Source: Rhizobiaceae bacterium
GTDB lineage: Bacteria > Pseudomonadota > Alphaproteobacteria > Rhizobiales > Rhizobiaceae
Direction: 5' to 3'
Assembly: GCA_019635775.1 (NCBI GenBank)
Contig: JAHBYU010000002.1
Span: forward strand, 402,949-466,948
Length of the DNA: 64,000 nucleotides
Both the position numbers and the translations under genes were made by a program. Under the pieces are notes generated by a model. That model did not search any database. It was not told the DNA's origin and worked only from the letters and a program-made list of their open reading frames with translations. This document shows positions 1-9,579 of this stretch, in pieces; position 1 is the first letter of the stretch; every line of letters begins with the position of its first letter.

Positions 1-211
1 GATTGACTTCCATCTCACGCTTTAGCGACACGGCGGCGCTGACGTAGGGCTCCTGCCTGGCCACACTCCAGTATTTGAGCTCGTCGAGCGGGATGGATTC
101 GCCCGTCACCGCACAACGCACGAAGGAACCAGGGCTGGTGACCTGGAAATCTCCGTCGAGATAGCGGATACGGGCTTCCCTGGCGCCGGGGCCTTCGAAA
201 CGGTTCATCAT
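1..211 (-). CDS. DUF2093 domain-containing protein, 3' part outside window
   Basis: The reverse strand reads a small protein starting MMNRFEGPGARE, followed by a YLDGDFQV stretch, a CAVTG turn and the segment LDELKYWSVARQEPYV. This is the pattern I know from the short DUF2093 family of Hyphomicrobiales, whose role is unknown. Two consecutive ATG codons (211 and 208) open the frame and either could be used. About 70 codons are visible and the family is usually about 70-75 residues, so only a few residues are missing beyond position 1. The Cys and the compact aromatic core suggest a small folded, perhaps metal-binding, domain; that is inference. It lies on the same strand as the next two genes, in a neighbourhood that includes mutL. 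Confidence 0.8.
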   Translation of the reverse strand, partial: MMNRFEGPGAREARIRYLDGDFQVTSPGSFVRCAVTGESIPLDELKYWSVARQEPYVSAAVSLKREMEVN

Positions 212-258
212 TTTTTTGTTCCGCCACAAATCCCCGGCAAGGTCAAGCGGGCTACGCC

Positions 259-828
259 TCAGGGCAGGGCCGGCTTCGGAGCGGCGTCGAGACAGCCGGT
301 GAGAATGAAAACACCGCGCTCCATGGCGTCACGCTCGGCGGTTTCGTCTAGCGTGACATCGCGGGGCGAATACCACAGGACCGTGCCAATCTCAGGCGCG
401 AACATCGCATAGGGTGCAGGGTCGCCAGCATTGGGCGGATCCGACATTACCGTCCAATCGCGATCCATCGGGTAGATCCTCAGATGGGCAAGGCTATCAC
501 TATCCGCTTCTATGGCAACGGGGCCGTTGTCCGGATCGCCTCCGGCGGCAATATAAAGATCGCCGACCGGGCTGAGCGAGATGCCGGTGTAGCCCACGCC
601 TGTAGTCAGCGTGAACCAGTATGTGCGCTGCGGTGACCTGACCCAGAAGTAGAGGTTGGAAGCCATGCTTGCGTAGTGCTTAGCCGGAATGAAGCCGGCG
701 GTGAAGGCCGGGTCGCTCTTCAGCGTATAGACCGCCCGTTCGGCCGGGCAGGAGGCTTCGACCTCCGTAGCTGAAGCCGGCCCATTGGCCAAAATCACCA
801 GAATGGAAGCAAGGAGGGTGTTGCGCAT
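259..828 (-). CDS. Hypothetical secreted protein, 189 aa
   Basis: The protein begins with a clear signal peptide (about residues 1-20, MRNTLLASILVILA core, cleavage probably after ASA). The mature part of about 168 residues carries two cysteines, one near the new N terminus and one near the C terminus, which may form a disulfide. Its middle, YWFTLTTGVGYTGISLSP followed by GDLYIAAGGDPDNGP, is beta-rich with Gly/Asp turns and suggests a small beta-sandwich or propeller-like fold. I do not recognise the family. It is on the same strand as mutL, 60 bp downstream of it, so it could be read through from mutL. Codon use matches the core genes around it. Function unknown; export to the periplasm is the only supported statement. 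Confidence 0.6.
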   Translation of the reverse strand: MRNTLLASILVILANGPASATEVEASCPAERAVYTLKSDPAFTAGFIPAKHYASMASNLYFWVRSPQRTYWFTLTTGVGYTGISLSPVGDLYIAAGGDPDNGPVAIEADSDSLAHLRIYPMDRDWTVMSDPPNAGDPAPYAMFAPEIGTVLWYSPRDVTLDETAERDAMERGVFILTGCLDAAPKPALP

Positions 829-888
829 CGAGAGCCTGTTGTTGCCTGCCTGGATAAAGGCGGCGATTGGGGCCGATTTTAGGAAAAG

Positions 889-2727
889 TTATCGCCGCCC
901 GAACAGGCGCTCGATATCGGCGAGCTTTAGCTCGATATAGGTCGGCCGTCCGTGATTGCAGGTGCCAGAGCCCGGCGTGGCCTCCATCTGGCGGAGCAGC
1001 GCATTCATCTCGTCCGGTTTCATGAGACGTCCCGAACGGACCGAGCCGTGGCAAGCCATCGTCGACGCGATGCGGTCCAGCCGCGCGCCGAGTGTCTCGA
1101 CCGTGTCGTTGTCCGCGATTTCGTCTGCGAGATCTCGGACAAGCTGCACGACATCCGTCTGCCCCAGCATGGACGGGGTTTCGCGCACGGCCACCGCGCC
1201 GGGCCCGAAGCGTTCGATACCAAGGCCGAAACGGGCCAGCGTGTCGGCATGCGAGGCGAGCCGCTCGGCATCCTCCTCGGGAAGATCGACGATCTCGGGC
1301 ATGAGCAGCATCTGGGCGGGCAGGGGACGCGCATGGATCGCCTGCTTGAGCGCCTCATAGACCAAGCGCTCATGCGCGGCGTGCTGGTCTACGATGATCA
1401 GGGAATCGCGGGTCTGCGCAACGATATAGTTTTCGTGAACCTGTGCCCGGGCCGCACCCAGAGCCAGCCCAAGCGTGTTGTCTTCGAAGGTTTCCGCGCT
1501 TGCCCGCGCATCGACGCTTACGGATGGCCCGGCATCGAATGTGGCTTGCACAGCCTCTTCGAAGCTTCCTTCGAGCGGCCTGAACGGCGAGTGTCCTCGG
1601 TCGAAGGAAGCAGCTGAAGCGCGAAAGGCCGGATCGTAGCCGCGATGGCCATTCGCAGGGCCGGCATGACCATAACTGCCGCCGGGCCGGAATGCGGTTG
1701 CGAGGCTCGCCGCAGCCGAGGTTGCCGGGCGGATACCGGCACCGGCCAGGGCCTGTCTGATCGCGCCGATGATCAGGCCTCGAACGAGACCCGGATCGCG
1801 AAACCGGACATCGGCCTTTGCGGGATGCACGTTGACGTCAACGAGCGCGGGATCGAGCGCAATGAAAAGAACGGTCACTGGATGCCTGTCGCGCGCAAGG
1901 ACGTCGGCGTAGGCTCCTCGTATGGCACCCGCAAGCAGCTTGTCGCGGACAGGCCGACCGTTGACATAGGCGTATTGCTGAAGCGCGTTCGCTCGGCTGT
2001 AGGAAGGAATGGACACGTGGCCGGAAAGCGCCACGCCTTCCCGGACTGCGTCAACCGCCAATGCATTGTCCGGGAAATCCGTGCCCATGACCTGTGCGAT
2101 GCGGCGCAGATAGCCTGCTTCGGTCGTGTCTGTGGCCGGCAGGTCCAGCGTCGAACGGTCGGTGCCGGACAACGTGAAGCGCACGGCCGGGAATGCGATG
2201 GCCATGCGCTTCACCACATCGGTGATGGCGGAGCTTTCAGCGCGCTCGCCCTTCATGAACTTCAGCCGCGCAGGCGTTGCGTAGAACAGGTCGCGCACCT
2301 CCACGGAGGTGCCGCCGTTGGCCGCGGCCGGCCTGATGGTCGAGACGCGCCCGCCCTCGACCGAGATTTCGGCAGCCGCGTCTGCTTCCCTGGTCCGCGA
2401 GCGGATCACCAGCCGGGACACCGATCCGATCGAGGGAAGGGCCTCGCCGCGAAAGCCGAGCGAACGGATGTCGTGGATGTCTTCGGACAGCTTGGAGGTG
2501 CAGTGGCGGGACACCGCAAGCGCAAGCTCCGCAGCCCCGATGCCGGCTCCGTCGTCCACCACGCGGATAAGGGACAGCCCGCCGCCCGCGGTCGCCACCT
2601 CGATACGCGACGCGCCTGCGTCGAGCGCGTTTTCCACCAGTTCCTTCACCACGCTGGCCGGACGTTCAATGACCTCGCCTGCGGCGATCTGGTTGATCAT
2701 CGTTTCGGAGAGCTGGCGGATGGGCAT
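889..2727 (-). CDS. mutL: DNA mismatch repair protein MutL
   Basis: MutL links MutS mismatch recognition to strand removal. The N-terminal GHKL ATPase is complete: [19 protein letters not shown] in the first 30 residues, the DDGAGI motif, SRHCTSKL and LGFRGEAL. A variable Gly/Ala/Ser-rich linker follows (about residues 330-420). The C-terminal domain has the metal-dependent endonuclease motif DQHA-x2-E-x4-E at residues 447-458, an ACHGSVR segment and a final CNHGRPT. That motif marks a MutL with its own nicking activity, as in bacteria without MutH. The length of 612 residues is normal for alphaproteobacteria. The start [10 protein letters not shown] matches the usual MutL N terminus, so it is secure. 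Confidence 0.97.
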   Translation of the reverse strand: MPIRQLSETMINQIAAGEVIERPASVVKELVENALDAGASRIEVATAGGGLSLIRVVDDGAGIGAAELALAVSRHCTSKLSEDIHDIRSLGFRGEALPSIGSVSRLVIRSRTREADAAAEISVEGGRVSTIRPAAANGGTSVEVRDLFYATPARLKFMKGERAESSAITDVVKRMAIAFPAVRFTLSGTDRSTLDLPATDTTEAGYLRRIAQVMGTDFPDNALAVDAVREGVALSGHVSIPSYSRANALQQYAYVNGRPVRDKLLAGAIRGAYADVLARDRHPVTVLFIALDPALVDVNVHPAKADVRFRDPGLVRGLIIGAIRQALAGAGIRPATSAAASLATAFRPGGSYGHAGPANGHRGYDPAFRASAASFDRGHSPFRPLEGSFEEAVQATFDAGPSVSVDARASAETFEDNTLGLALGAARAQVHENYIVAQTRDSLIIVDQHAAHERLVYEALKQAIHARPLPAQMLLMPEIVDLPEEDAERLASHADTLARFGLGIERFGPGAVAVRETPSMLGQTDVVQLVRDLADEIADNDTVETLGARLDRIASTMACHGSVRSGRLMKPDEMNALLRQMEATPGSGTCNHGRPTYIELKLADIERLFGRR

Positions 2728-2882
2728 GCTGCGACTATACAGGGATTCGGTCTGCCGACAGCACCGACGAATGCCTTGCGCACAGCGTCTTCAGGCAGTT
2801 CGCAAAGATATCACCGCGGCCTAGTGGGCGTCTGAACCGAATTCATGCTATTGGCAAGGCAGGTTTGCTTGGGGAAGCTGCC

Positions 2883-3323
2883 ATGATCATACCGATAGTT
2901 GCCGTGTTACTCCTGACTGTGACCGCGTCCGTGGCCGTCGCTGGTCCGGCCAGTGAAGTTGTTCGTCCGTTCTACCTACAGCCGGGACTTGAACTGGAGC
3001 AGTCCGCGCGCGGGAACTTCATCGACCCTGCGCGCAGGATACTGAACCTCAACGACGAAATAAGGCAGGGCGGCGAGGAAGGCTGTCTCGATCCGGCCTT
3101 GCCGTTCAACGATACGAAATTCGACCCGGCCGAAGTCGAAGCGACCCTGCAACTTGAGGAGCTGATCAGCGGCAACGAGGCAACCGTCATCGCGAAGTTT
3201 ATGGCGGAAGGAAGCCAGCAAGCGGTGCAATGGCGGCTCAAGGATGTCGGCGGTCGCTGGCGTATCAACGACATAGCCTCACTTTCAAAGGACTGGGCGC
3301 TAAGCCGCTTCCAGTGCGAGTAG
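2883..3323 (+). CDS. Hypothetical exported protein, DUF3828-like
   Basis: I chose the ATG at 2883 because a GGGGAAG ribosome-binding site lies just upstream and the protein then begins directly with a signal peptide (MIIPIVAVLLLTVTASVAVA). The mature part is about 126 residues. It has the order helix, acidic segment, then two strands ending in VQWRLKDVGGRWRINDIAS, which resembles NTF2-like/DUF3828 lipid- or ligand-binding domains of the periplasm. One Cys lies mid-protein and one at the C terminus (FQCE). It is divergent from mutL and convergent with the acetyltransferase gene, with only 18 bp between the stops. Family placement is tentative and its ligand is unknown. Confidence 0.6.
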   Translation: MIIPIVAVLLLTVTASVAVAGPASEVVRPFYLQPGLELEQSARGNFIDPARRILNLNDEIRQGGEEGCLDPALPFNDTKFDPAEVEATLQLEELISGNEATVIAKFMAEGSQQAVQWRLKDVGGRWRINDIASLSKDWALSRFQCE

Positions 3324-3341
3324 CGCAGGCTCCGGCCCTGG

Positions 3342-3833
3342 CTAAAGCGTCCGTGCGTAATACCGCACGGACTTCTTTCCGTCATGGATTGCGGCGCTGC
3401 CGACCTCACAGAATCCAAGCGCGGTGTGAAACGCGTCCGACGCGGGGTTGGGCGGATCCGAATTGACCTCGCAGACCACGACATCATGCCCTTCTGCCTT
3501 GGCACGTGAAAACAGGTCGTCGTAAAGGCGCCGCGCATGACCTTTTCCACGCGCGGAAGCAGCTACCACGATGCGGTCCACATACATGAAACGGGGATAG
3601 CGCTGCCTGAACCAGAGGAAATTGGGACTGTCGTAGTCCGCGTCCTGGTCGAACACCAGCAGGAACGCTTCTCCATTGCCGATCCTGCGCGCATGGCAGG
3701 CCTTGCCTACAAGTTCAGCGAGCCTTTCGGGCTCCAGCCAGGAAAGCTCCTGGGCATGCGAGTTGTTCAGGGCAAGGATAGCCGCAAGATCGTCGCGGTC
3801 GACATTTTCTATCGTCATAGACTTGAGCAGCAT
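3342..3833 (-). CDS. GNAT family N-acetyltransferase
   Basis: The protein has the GNAT core for transfer of an acetyl group from acetyl-CoA to an amine. The strand MYVDRIVVAASARGKGHARRLYDDL holds the R-G-K-G-H-A pyrophosphate loop of motif A. It is followed by VVCEVNSDPPNPASDAFHTALGF, the motif B region common to the YjdJ/RimI-like subgroup. A longer reading frame begins at 3872, but the family usually starts close to MTIENVDRDDLAAI, so the ATG at 3833 (MLLKSM) or 3818 (MTIEN) is more likely. Substrate is not predictable. The gene lies just downstream, on the same strand, of the GGDEF-EAL gene (gap about 70 bp). Confidence 0.85.
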   Translation of the reverse strand: MLLKSMTIENVDRDDLAAILALNNSHAQELSWLEPERLAELVGKACHARRIGNGEAFLLVFDQDADYDSPNFLWFRQRYPRFMYVDRIVVAASARGKGHARRLYDDLFSRAKAEGHDVVVCEVNSDPPNPASDAFHTALGFCEVGSAAIHDGKKSVRYYARTL

Positions 3834-3903
3834 GGTGCCGGAGTGAATTGCCGGCTGCCCTACAGCTGGCAACGACCGTCAGTCAACCGGTTCGTCGAGG
3901 GGA

Positions 3904-6003
3904 TCAGGCGCGCTTGCCCTGCACCAAAGAGAGCTGCGGCTTCCTGGGGTTGCGCGCCGCAAGCCATTGCTCGGCCTGCTCGGTCGGCATCGGGAAGGCG
4001 ATGGAATAGCCCTGTACCTGGTCGCAACCGATAGACTTCAGCGAGTTAAGCTCCGCCTCGGTTTCCGCGCCCTCCGCGATGATGGAGATGCCTAGCCCCC
4101 GCGCCAGTTCCGTGATTGCCCGAACGATCTTGGTGTTGTCGCTGTTGGCGTTGATGTTCTGGACGAAACGGCGATCGATCTTGAGACGGTCGATTTCGTT
4201 TGGATTGACGTGGCTCAGCGACGCGTAGCCCGTGCCGAAATCGTCGAGTTCCAGATGGACGCCGGCCGACCGGATGTGCCGCAGCTTGGCCGCGATGCCT
4301 GTCTTCTCGTCGTCAAGGATGACGGATTCCACGATCTCCAGCGAAAGCTTCCGCGCCGGCAGTCCCTCCGCTTCCAGAGTATCGAACAGGAACTTGTCGA
4401 AATCGACCTCGCGCAGTTCGGTACCCGACACGTTGACGGCGAGGCGTCCGAATTCCAGCCCGGCCCGGTGCCATTCGGCCGCTGCCTTTATCGCCTTGGC
4501 CATAACGATACGGCCGATGTCTGCCATCAGCCCGGACTTTTCCGCGATCGGGATGAACTCACCGGGCGAAATCATGCCGCGCGTTTCATGCTTCCAGCGC
4601 ACCAGGGCCTCGATTCCGGCGATCGACCCTGTTGTGAGGGAGACCTGCGGCTGGAAATAGACCTGGAAGGACTTCTTCTCGATGGCCTGGCGCAGATCAT
4701 GCTCGAGCATCTTGCGATGTTCCAGCTCGAGCCTGAGTTCTTCAGAGAAGAACGAAAAGCCGCCGCCGCCCAACTTCTTGGCGTTGTAGAGGGCCAGATC
4801 CGCGTGAACCATCAGATCCTTGGCAGTGTCCGCATCGACGGGATAGACCGCAATACCGGCGCTGGCGCCCGGCAGGATCGTTGCGCCCTGGAAGGTGATG
4901 GGCTCGTTGATGCGCGTGATGATGCGCTTGGCGACCATGTTGATATCTTCAGTGGTGCCCGCGCCCTGCAGGATCATGACGAATTCGTCGCCGCCCAGCC
5001 GCACGCAGATGTCGGACGCGCGGCATGACTCGCGCATACGCTGGGCGGTCGCAACCAGCACGAAATCTCCTGCCGCATGGCCCAGCGTGTCGTTGATCTG
5101 CTTGAATCGGTCGAGATCGATCTGGACGACCGCCATGCGCTCGTTACGCCGTTGCGCGCCCTTGATCAGCGTATCGAAATGATCCGTCAGGAAGGCGCGG
5201 TTGTGCAGGCCGGTCAAGCCATCGTGAACCGCCAGGAAAGCCATCGAATTGCGGGCATCCATCAATTCGTCCGTCTTGCGCAGGATCACGTCGGACATCG
5301 GCCGGAAGATGAAGAGCGCGACAAGCACGATGATGCCGATGGTCATGTAAAAGAGCGTCTTATGGAGCCTCAATGTGCTATCAAGGCGCGCGTTGGTGAG
5401 CCCGTTGATGCGCTGGCTGAGTTCCGTAAAACCCACAAGCGTTGCGTCGGCGACCGTTTCATCAAGAACGGCGGTTTCCTTGCCTGCGCGATAGTCTGCG
5501 CCCGCAACCCCCAATTCGGTTTCCAGAGCCGAAATGAGCCGCCAGCCGTTGGCAGCCAGTTCCGTTGAGAAAAGGTCGAGATGGTGCGGCGGACCGTAGA
5601 GAACGCCTTCGAGCGAGGTCGTATCCATCCGGTAGGAGGAAAGAGAATGGGCAGCCGACCGGACAAGTATGTCCTGATTGGTTTCGAACTCGGAAACCGC
5701 CCTCCGAAGCGAGGCGATGAGTGACAGTTGCTCCTTGTCCGTAGCTTCGGTGACCACGCCAGCCAGGAACACCACACGCTGCGACAGCGCCTTCTGCGTG
5801 CTTACGAGCGATTGTAGCGCGTCGTCACGCTGTTGCGCGGCCATCATCTGCTGCAGCATGACAAAGGACGTCATGGTGATCGCGGCAATGACGAGCAGCG
5901 CAAACCAGTACGCACTCTTGATCAGGCCGATGAGACGCCGTGAGTTGGTTGTCACGACCTGCTGCTGCATGAATGGTTTTCGGGGGCGGTCTGCGGATTC
6001 CAT
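3904..6003 (-). CDS. Membrane-bound GGDEF-EAL protein (c-di-GMP turnover)
   Basis: This is a 699-residue inner-membrane protein with two TM helices flanking a periplasmic helical sensor region of about 180 residues. The GGDEF cyclase domain follows, with GGDEF at residues 337-341 and an RASD inhibitory I-site five residues before it. Then comes an EAL phosphodiesterase domain (E465-A466-L467) that keeps NVS, the LEIVES glutamate, DDFGTGY, the LKID lysine and the AEGAE/Q residues. Both activities could therefore be functional. The true start may be a later Met (MQQQVV, residue 12), because the first residues before it are unusual. The periplasmic part has no obvious named domain; it is predicted helical and could sense a small ligand or envelope state. 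A 210-bp region separates it from the divergent glutaryl-CoA dehydrogenase gene. Confidence 0.93.
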   Translation of the reverse strand: MESADRPRKPFMQQQVVTTNSRRLIGLIKSAYWFALLVIAAITMTSFVMLQQMMAAQQRDDALQSLVSTQKALSQRVVFLAGVVTEATDKEQLSLIASLRRAVSEFETNQDILVRSAAHSLSSYRMDTTSLEGVLYGPPHHLDLFSTELAANGWRLISALETELGVAGADYRAGKETAVLDETVADATLVGFTELSQRINGLTNARLDSTLRLHKTLFYMTIGIIVLVALFIFRPMSDVILRKTDELMDARNSMAFLAVHDGLTGLHNRAFLTDHFDTLIKGAQRRNERMAVVQIDLDRFKQINDTLGHAAGDFVLVATAQRMRESCRASDICVRLGGDEFVMILQGAGTTEDINMVAKRIITRINEPITFQGATILPGASAGIAVYPVDADTAKDLMVHADLALYNAKKLGGGGFSFFSEELRLELEHRKMLEHDLRQAIEKKSFQVYFQPQVSLTTGSIAGIEALVRWKHETRGMISPGEFIPIAEKSGLMADIGRIVMAKAIKAAAEWHRAGLEFGRLAVNVSGTELREVDFDKFLFDTLEAEGLPARKLSLEIVESVILDDEKTGIAAKLRHIRSAGVHLELDDFGTGYASLSHVNPNEIDRLKIDRRFVQNINANSDNTKIVRAITELARGLGISIIAEGAETEAELNSLKSIGCDQVQGYSIAFPMPTEQAEQWLAARNPRKPQLSLVQGKRA

Positions 6004-6171
6004 GCGTCAACCCATTGCGCGATAACGGTTAACGCGCCATCCACATATGACGGGAAGGCGGGCGCGAGGCGGGGCAATTCGACCGGATGGTTATCGGTGT
6101 GTTTTACTTTTCTCCTGCTTTTGTGCGATCTGAACCAATCGAATGCTGCAAGGCCCTTCCGGTCGTAAAAT

Positions 6172-6183
6172 TTTAAGCTTAAA
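6172..6183. promoter_or_regulatory. 12-bp perfect palindrome upstream of gcdH
   Basis: TTTAAGCTTAAA is a perfect palindrome ending 31 bp before the ATG of the acyl-CoA dehydrogenase gene. It is A/T-rich in otherwise GC-rich DNA and could be an operator for a small HTH regulator such as a MarR-type protein. No regulator gene lies next to it, so the partner is unknown. Confidence 0.35.
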
Positions 6184-6214
6184 GGTCTTTTGCGGACAAT
6201 CACGGGAAGCTGAC

Positions 6215-7414
6215 ATGAACGCCAAAATCTCGACCCAATCCACCTTCGTCTGGAACGATCCGTTCCTGCTTGACGATCAACTCACCGAAGATGAGCGGAT
6301 GGTTCGCGATGCCGCGGCGGCCTTTGCGGCCGACAAGCTCGCCCCGAGGATCCAGAAGGCTTATCTGGAAGAGGTGACGGACCCGGCTATCTTCCGCGAG
6401 ATGGGTGATGCTGGCCTGCTCGGGATCACCATTCCGGAGGAATATGGCGGACTCGGCGCAGGTTATGTCACCTATGGCCTTGTAACGCGCGAGGTAGAGC
6501 GGATCGACAGCGGATATCGCTCGATGATGAGCGTGCAGTCCTCGTTGGTGATGTACCCTATTCATGCCTATGGCTCGGAGGAGCAGCGCAAGAAGTATCT
6601 CCCGAAGCTGGCCAGCGGCGAATGGATCGGCTGTTTCGGCTTGACGGAACCGGATGCCGGTTCAGATCCCGGCGGCATGAAGACGCGCGCTGAGAAGACC
6701 GACGGCGGCTATCGACTGCACGGCTCCAAGATGTGGATCTCCAACGCGCCGATCGCCGACGTCTTCGTCGTCTGGGCGAAGTCGGCTGCGCATGACAACC
6801 AGATTCGGGGTTTCGTCCTGGAGAAAGGGATGAAGGGTCTTTCCGCGCCCAAGATCGGCGGCAAGCTCAGTTTGCGGGCATCGATCACCGGCGAAATCGT
6901 CATGGACGGCGTAGAGGTCGGTGAGGAGGCATTGCTACCAAATGTGTCCGGCTTGAAAGGGCCGTTCGGCTGCCTCAACCGTGCGCGCTACGGCATTTCG
7001 TGGGGTGCTATGGGCGCTGCGGAAGATTGCTGGCAGCGCGCCCGAGACTATGGACTGGACCGCAAGCAGTTCGGCAAGCCGCTGGCAGCAACGCAGCTGT
7101 TCCAGAAGAAGCTTGCGGACATGCAGACCGAAATCGCGCTCGGCCTCCAGGGTTCGTTACGCGTGGGCCGCCTTATGGACGAGGGCAAGTTCGCACCCGA
7201 GATGATCTCCATCGTCAAGCGCAACAATTGCGGTAAGGCGCTAGACATCGCACGCCAGGCCCGCGATATGCATGGCGGCAACGGCATCCAGATCGAATAT
7301 CACGTCATGCGCCATGCGCAGAACCTGGAGACAGTTAACACCTACGAAGGCACACACGACGTCCACGCGCTCATCCTCGGTCGCGCGCAGACAGGGTTGC
7401 AGGCGTTCTTCTAG
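6215..7414 (+). CDS. gcdH: Glutaryl-CoA dehydrogenase (acyl-CoA dehydrogenase family)
   Basis: This enzyme oxidises and decarboxylates glutaryl-CoA to crotonyl-CoA in lysine, hydroxylysine and tryptophan breakdown, using FAD and passing electrons to ETF. I set the start at 6215 ([11 protein letters not shown]): it follows a GGGAAG ribosome-binding site and gives 399 residues, the usual length. Landmarks are [20 protein letters not shown], the FAD-contact segment [10 protein letters not shown], the [13 protein letters not shown] helix, and near the C terminus [17 protein letters not shown] with catalytic Glu378. That last motif separates glutaryl-CoA dehydrogenase from other acyl-CoA dehydrogenases. 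No other genes of the glutarate path are adjacent, so it seems to be transcribed alone. Confidence 0.93.
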   Translation: MNAKISTQSTFVWNDPFLLDDQLTEDERMVRDAAAAFAADKLAPRIQKAYLEEVTDPAIFREMGDAGLLGITIPEEYGGLGAGYVTYGLVTREVERIDSGYRSMMSVQSSLVMYPIHAYGSEEQRKKYLPKLASGEWIGCFGLTEPDAGSDPGGMKTRAEKTDGGYRLHGSKMWISNAPIADVFVVWAKSAAHDNQIRGFVLEKGMKGLSAPKIGGKLSLRASITGEIVMDGVEVGEEALLPNVSGLKGPFGCLNRARYGISWGAMGAAEDCWQRARDYGLDRKQFGKPLAATQLFQKKLADMQTEIALGLQGSLRVGRLMDEGKFAPEMISIVKRNNCGKALDIARQARDMHGGNGIQIEYHVMRHAQNLETVNTYEGTHDVHALILGRAQTGLQAFF

Positions 7415-7714
7415 GACCCGCGTCGCCTCTCCAGAACGGAGCGGGCAGGGCTCGAATGAGTTCTCTGCGTGACCTCCACACAGCGTGCCAGCCAAGCCGG
7501 ATACTGGTAGCGGCTCCATAGACGCGCCAGGTCAAACCCGGCGCACAGGCGTCTGTTCCGGATTGGCGGAACAGACGGTCTGCGCTTTTCAGAACGTAAC
7601 AAACCCACACACGACTGTTTCAATCCTGATACGGTCCGTGAACGTGGCCGCATTCGAGCCGTTACAGCGGCTTCATACCTTCGTTTCTGTTGAAACAGGA
7701 CGAGGGAACAACGA
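7415..7714. other. Intergenic region between gcdH and the cupin gene
   Basis: These 300 bases have no convincing reading frame. They contain a strong inverted repeat (7551-7576, listed separately) and a weak AT-richer stretch before the cupin gene that probably holds its promoter. A possible ribosome-binding site (ACGAGGGAAC) precedes 7715. Confidence 0.5.
7551..7576. terminator. Stem-loop downstream of gcdH, possible terminator
   Basis: GTCTGTTCCG and CGGAACAGAC form a perfect 10-bp stem around a 6-base loop. The sequence after it (GGTCTGCGCTTTTC) has only a short T-run, so termination would be inefficient. It may equally protect the gcdH mRNA or act as a protein-binding dyad for the downstream gene. 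Confidence 0.4.
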
Positions 7715-8194
7715 ATGACAATGCACACGACGATCGGCAGATCCGGCGAGATGTTCTGGTTCAAGGGCACGCTGGTCAATGTCCGCGTCTCGTGGAACGC
7801 AGGCGAAGACCGGGTGAGCGTGGTCGAGCACTACATGCCCTACGGAGAGTCGCTGCCCCTGCATGTTCATCGCAACGAGGACGAGGTCTTCCATATCCTG
7901 GAAGGCCGGATGCGCCTTCACATTGATGGCCAGGAAATGATCGCTGGCGCCGGCGAGACGGTGCTGGCCCCAAAGGGTAAACCGCATTCGTTCCGCGTGG
8001 AATCGCCGGAAGGCGCCCGCTGCCTGACCATCACTTCGGGCGGCGATTTCGAGAAGATGATCCGGGAGATGGGCGAGCCCGCCACCAGCAAGGGCCTGCC
8101 GCCGCAGGTCGAGCCCACGCCGGCAATGATCGTTGCGCTTTACGAGGCGTGCGCCAGAAACGGGATCGAGATCACAGGTTCTCCGCTGTCCTAG
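7715..8194 (+). CDS. Cupin domain protein
   Basis: This is a single-domain cupin of 159 residues. The first cupin motif is [19 protein letters not shown], giving the His-x-His-x(4)-Glu metal ligands. The second, around [15 protein letters not shown], supplies the last His. The C-terminal about 45 residues ([13 protein letters not shown]...) form a helical tail seen in many small bacterial cupins annotated only as quercetin-dioxygenase-like. The substrate is not predictable and it may be an isomerase, a dioxygenase or only a binding protein. It is closed off from kbl by a strong terminator, so it is a single-gene unit. Confidence 0.85.
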   Translation: MTMHTTIGRSGEMFWFKGTLVNVRVSWNAGEDRVSVVEHYMPYGESLPLHVHRNEDEVFHILEGRMRLHIDGQEMIAGAGETVLAPKGKPHSFRVESPEGARCLTITSGGDFEKMIREMGEPATSKGLPPQVEPTPAMIVALYEACARNGIEITGSPLS

Positions 8195-8215
8195 GCTTGG
8201 GGTGGCAGGGAGAGG

Positions 8216-8259
8216 GAATGGGCGAGACGAGGTCCCACGTCTCGCCCATTCTATTTTTC
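8216..8259 (+). terminator. Rho-independent terminator of the cupin gene
   Basis: A perfect 14-bp stem (8216-8229 paired with 8238-8251, sequence GAATGGGCGAGACG and its complement) encloses an 8-base loop and is followed directly by TATTTTT. It lies 22 bp after the cupin stop codon. This is the clearest intrinsic terminator in the window. Confidence 0.9.
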
Positions 8260-8345
8260 GTCCGCTTTTTCGTGGATTTTTGGCTTACATCGCGCGACAG
8301 TCCGGCCAACTGCCAAATCCAGAAGACGACAAGGCCGGAGTATCG

Positions 8346-9533
8346 ATGACCCAAGCGTTTCTCAATCACCTCGCGGGTGAACTGGATGGACTGAAGTCCG
8401 CCGGGCTCTACAAATCCGAGCGTGTCATCGCATCGCCGCAGTCCGCCGAGATCGAGGTCGGTGGCAGGAAACTGCTGAATTTCTGCGCGAATAACTATCT
8501 CGGGCTGGCTGACAGCGAGGAATTGCGTGATGCAGCCAAGACCACGCTGGACCACTACGGCTACGGCATGGCTTCGGTGCGCTTCATCTGCGGCACGCAG
8601 GAGGAGCACAAGCAGCTCGAAGCAAGGATATCGCAGTTCCTCGGCATGGAAGACACCATCCTGTACGGCTCCTGCTTCGACGCCAATGGCGGCCTGTTCG
8701 AGACTTTGCTTGGTGAGGAGGACGCTGTCATTTCCGATGCGTTGAACCATGCGTCGATCATAGACGGTGTGAGGCTCTCCAAGGCAAAGCGCTTCCGCTA
8801 TGCGAACAACGACATGGCAGCGCTCGAGGAGGAGCTGAAAAAGGCGGAAGGCAGCCGTTTCAAGCTGATTGCGACCGACGGTGTGTTCTCTATGGACGGC
8901 ATTATCGCAAACCTGCAGGGCGTCTGTGACCTGGCGGAGAAATACGATGCGATGGTGATGGTCGACGACAGCCACGCGGTCGGCTTCGTTGGGAAACATG
9001 GACGCGGCTCGGCGGAGCATTGCGGCGTCGAAGGTCGCATCGACATCATAACCGGCACCCTCGGCAAGGCGTTGGGCGGCGCGTCCGGTGGATACACGTC
9101 CGGCAAGCGAAAAGTGGTTGACTGGCTGCGCCAGCGATCGAGACCTTATCTTTTCTCAAACACGCTGATGCCGGCAATTGCCGGTGCATCGCTGAAGGTC
9201 TTCGACCTCGTCGAAAATGGCGACGCGTTGCGTCAGCGCCTTTACGGCAACGCGCAGCGCTTCCGTTCGGCCATGACGAAGCTAGGATTCACGCTTGCCG
9301 GTGCAGACCATCCGATCATCCCGGTGATGCTGGGCGAGGCGACGCTCGCACAGCAGATGGCCGAAAAGATGCTGGAAAAGGGCATCTATGTTATCGGGTT
9401 CTCCTTCCCGGTCGTGCCAAAGGGCCAGGCGCGTATCCGTACCCAAATGTCGGCGGCGCATTCCACGGCGGACATTGACCGCGCCATCGAGGCATTCGGC
9501 TCGGTGGGACGAGAACTGGGCATCGTTGCCTGA
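8346..9533 (+). CDS. kbl: Glycine C-acetyltransferase (2-amino-3-ketobutyrate CoA ligase)
   Basis: Kbl cleaves 2-amino-3-oxobutanoate with CoA to glycine and acetyl-CoA, the second step of threonine breakdown. The start at 8346 ([13 protein letters not shown]) gives 395 residues, normal for Kbl; the reading frame is open further upstream, but that part crosses the terminator and is not conserved. It is a PLP-dependent alpha-oxoamine synthase: [12 protein letters not shown] near the N terminus, DDSHAVGF for the PLP-contacting Asp/His, and [10 protein letters not shown] with the Schiff-base lysine K241. [13 protein letters not shown] follows. tdh begins 46 bp downstream on the same strand, and the two enzymes act in sequence, so an operon is very likely. 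Confidence 0.96.
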   Translation: MTQAFLNHLAGELDGLKSAGLYKSERVIASPQSAEIEVGGRKLLNFCANNYLGLADSEELRDAAKTTLDHYGYGMASVRFICGTQEEHKQLEARISQFLGMEDTILYGSCFDANGGLFETLLGEEDAVISDALNHASIIDGVRLSKAKRFRYANNDMAALEEELKKAEGSRFKLIATDGVFSMDGIIANLQGVCDLAEKYDAMVMVDDSHAVGFVGKHGRGSAEHCGVEGRIDIITGTLGKALGGASGGYTSGKRKVVDWLRQRSRPYLFSNTLMPAIAGASLKVFDLVENGDALRQRLYGNAQRFRSAMTKLGFTLAGADHPIIPVMLGEATLAQQMAEKMLEKGIYVIGFSFPVVPKGQARIRTQMSAAHSTADIDRAIEAFGSVGRELGIVA

Positions 9534-9579
9534 CGGACCGAAAAGAGATTCGGGATCAAATAATTCGCAGGAGGACTGA

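Noticed and set aside
1645-2835. A long plus-strand frame opposite mutL
   Set aside because: Antisense of a certain gene; no motif or ribosome-binding site.
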